This document shows, piece after piece, positions 61,996 through 64,000 of a stretch of DNA of 64,000 bases. Made by a program: the position numbers and the translations under genes. The DNA lies in assembly GCA_963699175.1 (NCBI GenBank), contig OY969418.1:7750001-7814000 (forward strand), read 5' to 3'. Below the pieces are notes generated by a model, which had not been told where the DNA came from, made no database searches, and saw nothing but the letters and a program-made list of their open reading frames with translations. The stretch comes from JACPYM01 sp963699175 (GTDB lineage Bacteria > Acidobacteriota > Blastocatellia > RBC074). Numbering within the stretch: position 1 is the stretch's first letter; each line of letters begins with the position of its first letter.

Positions 61996-64000
61996 ATGTC
62001 TAACGTTGAACACCAGCCGGTGACGCGGCATACGGTCAAGATCGACTTGCCAGGCTTAATCCACTTGCTAGCCAAGAGCCTTTACGCTGAGTCGGACGTC
62101 TTCATTCGAGAGATGATTCAGAACGCGCACGATTCCATCCAGCGACGTATCGAGGCCCAGGGGGATCACGCGCCCGCAGGAATCATCCGGATAATTGCTG
62201 ACTATGCAGTCGGCACTCTCACGTTTACCGACAACGGGAGCGGCATGACTGAGAGCGAGGTCCACGACTACCTAGCTACAATTGGGCGGAGCGGGACCGA
62301 CGAATTCCGCAAACAGTTGCTGGCCAGCGGGCGGCACATGGACGTCACGGTGATCGGGCGCTGCGGACAACTACCGGGATCTGCTTGACGAAGGGCAGCT
62401 AGACCGAGCGGTGAAGAGGTACGCTGACTTCATCCCTGTTGGTATCTACATCAACGACTCCAGAGCCCCGGCAAATGCAGTTAACGCCCCGTGGCACCGA
62501 AACTACTCTTCTGAGGATCAGCGACTCGCCGAATATTGGACGTTCGCCAAGCACCGGTTTCCTGATCTCCCGTTGGAGATTATCCCGGTCGACGTCCACG
62601 GCCCCCCCCGAGTTCAAGGCATCCTCTACATTTCTGACCAGCACATGCCCGACATCGCGTCGGCCGGCCTGGTAGACATCTACCAGGCCCAGATGTTCAT
62701 TATGGCGGCCAACCGCGACTTACTCCCCTCGTGGGCCAGGTTCGTTCGCGGGGTCATTGACTCGCCTGACCTCTCGCCTACCGCCGCGCGTGGCGCGATC
62801 CAACAGGACTCAGCCTTTCGAAGCATCCGGGAGAAACTCGGCCAAGTCATCGTCGCCCACCTGCGCGGCCTGGCGCACCGCGACCCGCAGAAGTTTGATC
62901 GGCTGGTGAACCTACACGCCTATCACGTCAAGGGAATGGCCGTCCAGCACGACGACTTCTTTGATGCAATCTGCGATCTTGTCCCGTTCGAGACCAACCG
63001 TGGCCTGATGACCCTGCGCCGCTACCTTGACGAGTCGCCCAAGATCGCCGGCCAGCGCCAACATACGATTCACTACTTCAGTGAGCGGGGTAGTGCAACT
63101 CAGTTCTACATGCTCTGTAATGCCAAAGAGTTACTGGCGATCAACGCCGGTTACGTTTTTGATCTGGAGTTCCTCCGAAAGTACGCTGACCGCCAGGCCG
63201 ATGTCCGCCTACACTTGATTAGCGTAGCCGGCTCTGACTTCCTCTTCGAGCCAATCAAGGGCGAGGTCGCCCAGGCATTCCGAAATTTGGAACGGGACTT
63301 CGAGGCGACGATGCCGCACCCGCATAGTAGGGCCCAGGCGGTTCGGTTCGTTCCAGCGACGCTGCCTGCAGTCATCGTGCTTACTAAAGAGGCGAAGGCC
63401 CAGCAGGAATGGCAAGAATTTAAAGAGAGTGCGGTCATTCCGGAATTCGTCCGGAAGGTCGTGAGCGACGTGCTAGGTGACAAGCCCCACGTCCCTGTCG
63501 TGCTCCAACTCAACGCCGACAACCCTACGGTGCAACAACTCGCACGGATGGCCGGTACCCCAATGGCCAAGACTGAGGAGTACAAAGCTGCCGTCCTCGC
63601 TGTGTACAACAATGCGAGCCTCCTCGCGCAGCACCTGATGACCCCGGAGAACGCGCAGGCGGCCTTCAGTAGTTCGAACAGGATTATCAGCTTGCTCATC
63701 GAGCAGACGGAGCAGTTCAAGCAGACCCAGGCCCAGCTCACGGCGCTGGAACTTCGGCTGCGCGAGTTGGAAACCCCCGACGCCCCGGACGATCAACCAG
63801 TCACCCACCCGCGACATATCGTATGCTTTGCTGCCCTGCCATTTAAGGACAATGAGACGTTTGCCTTCGACAGTGTTTTACTCCCAGCGCTGCGGACAGT
63901 TCTGGAACAGCCACCCTACCTTTGGCAGGTCGTGCGCGCTGACGAGCGGTACCAGGCGGACAAAGTAGAGGACAGCGTCGGTCTCTGGCTCCAGCGGTCC
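61996..64000 (+). pseudogene. broken HSP90-like gene with C-terminal effector-like extension (runs off the window)
   Basis: The first 115 codons form an HSP90/HtpG ATPase N-terminus (LAKSLYAESDVFIREMIQNAHDSIQRR, FTDNGSGMTESEVHDYLATIG). At about 62358, just after VTVIG, the frame breaks, and HSP90 sequence resumes in the +2 frame at LLDEGQLDRAVKRYADFIPV (62372 on), with roughly 100 residues missing. The second frame is open to the end of the window (GVIDSPDLSPTAARGAIQQD is the HtpG middle domain). Near 63810 it reads IVCFALPFKDNETFAFDSVLLPAL...VVRADE, similar to STALD/deoxyribosyltransferase-like effector domains. Either a pseudogene or, less likely, an assembly error. Confidence 0.75.

Overview
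The window reads as chromosomal DNA of an Acidobacteriota member, most likely near Blastocatellia. This is an inference from gene content: two adjacent Oar-like TonB-dependent outer-membrane proteins, a PSCyt/DUF1592-DUF1588 plus DUF1552 pair, a Tat-exported Gfo/Idh/MocA oxidoreductase, a regulator with the N-terminal domain common in Acidobacteria, a B12-dependent methylmalonyl-CoA mutase split into two genes, and many FHA and zinc-ribbon signalling proteins. No rRNA is present, so the placement is not proven.

Layout. 1-4426 (minus): a ClpX-like AAA+ ATPase cut by the window edge, an FHA-domain multihaem cytochrome c, and a cyclic-nucleotide-binding/4Fe-4S/membrane protein, probably one electron-transfer unit. 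4574-6550: a His-rich membrane protein overlapping a UbiG-type methyltransferase, convergent with comF. 6673-10424 (minus): the small and large subunits of methylmalonyl-CoA mutase, separated by two TIR-domain genes, one fused to a response-regulator receiver. 10674-19100 (minus): a phospho-signalling block (PrsW-FHA, FHA-GAF-PP2C, zinc-ribbon TPR, RDD, zinc-ribbon Ser/Thr kinase-FHA, zinc-ribbon FHA). 19515-24204 (plus): a GspG-like lipoprotein, a membrane protein, a rhomboid protease and a TPR protein. 24588-28405: a WD40-caspase gene whose last 22 codons were cut off by an IS982-type element. 28420-29087: a VapBC-type toxin-antitoxin pair. 29119-36630 (plus): housekeeping genes ispE, tRNA-Gln, prs, rplY, pth, rpsF, rpsR, rplI, dnaB and alr. 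36650-38134: the acidobacterial-type regulator. 38416-46039: a LURP-one-like protein and two Oar-like receptors. 46291-53372: a DUF1592-family cytochrome protein, a DUF433/DUF5615 toxin-antitoxin pair, a DUF1552 protein and an oxidoreductase. 53406-56456: Uma2 nuclease, nitrilase, CrcB and an ATP-grasp enzyme.

The right end (56457-64000) is the accessory region. A stretch of about 4.75 kb lies between the 3' end of the ATP-grasp gene and a second, diverged, dead copy of that same 3' end (61212-61403). Inside it are a small unrecognised protein followed by five 18-bp near-palindromes, two integron-type attC sites with their cassettes (a DUF4236/J-domain/FtsK-gamma fusion and a lone HEPN protein) but no integrase, a DUF1906 protein and a class 3 lipase. 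Beyond it lies a broken HSP90-like gene whose C-terminus resembles conflict-system effector domains.

Scattered through the window are several intergenic repeat families: heptamer arrays (some touching a start codon), hairpin elements containing GACAAGC, and larger MITE-like inverted repeats. The most interesting parts are the 56.5-64 kb island, the TIR genes lodged inside the mutase locus, the FHA-cytochrome fusion and the IS-truncated caspase.
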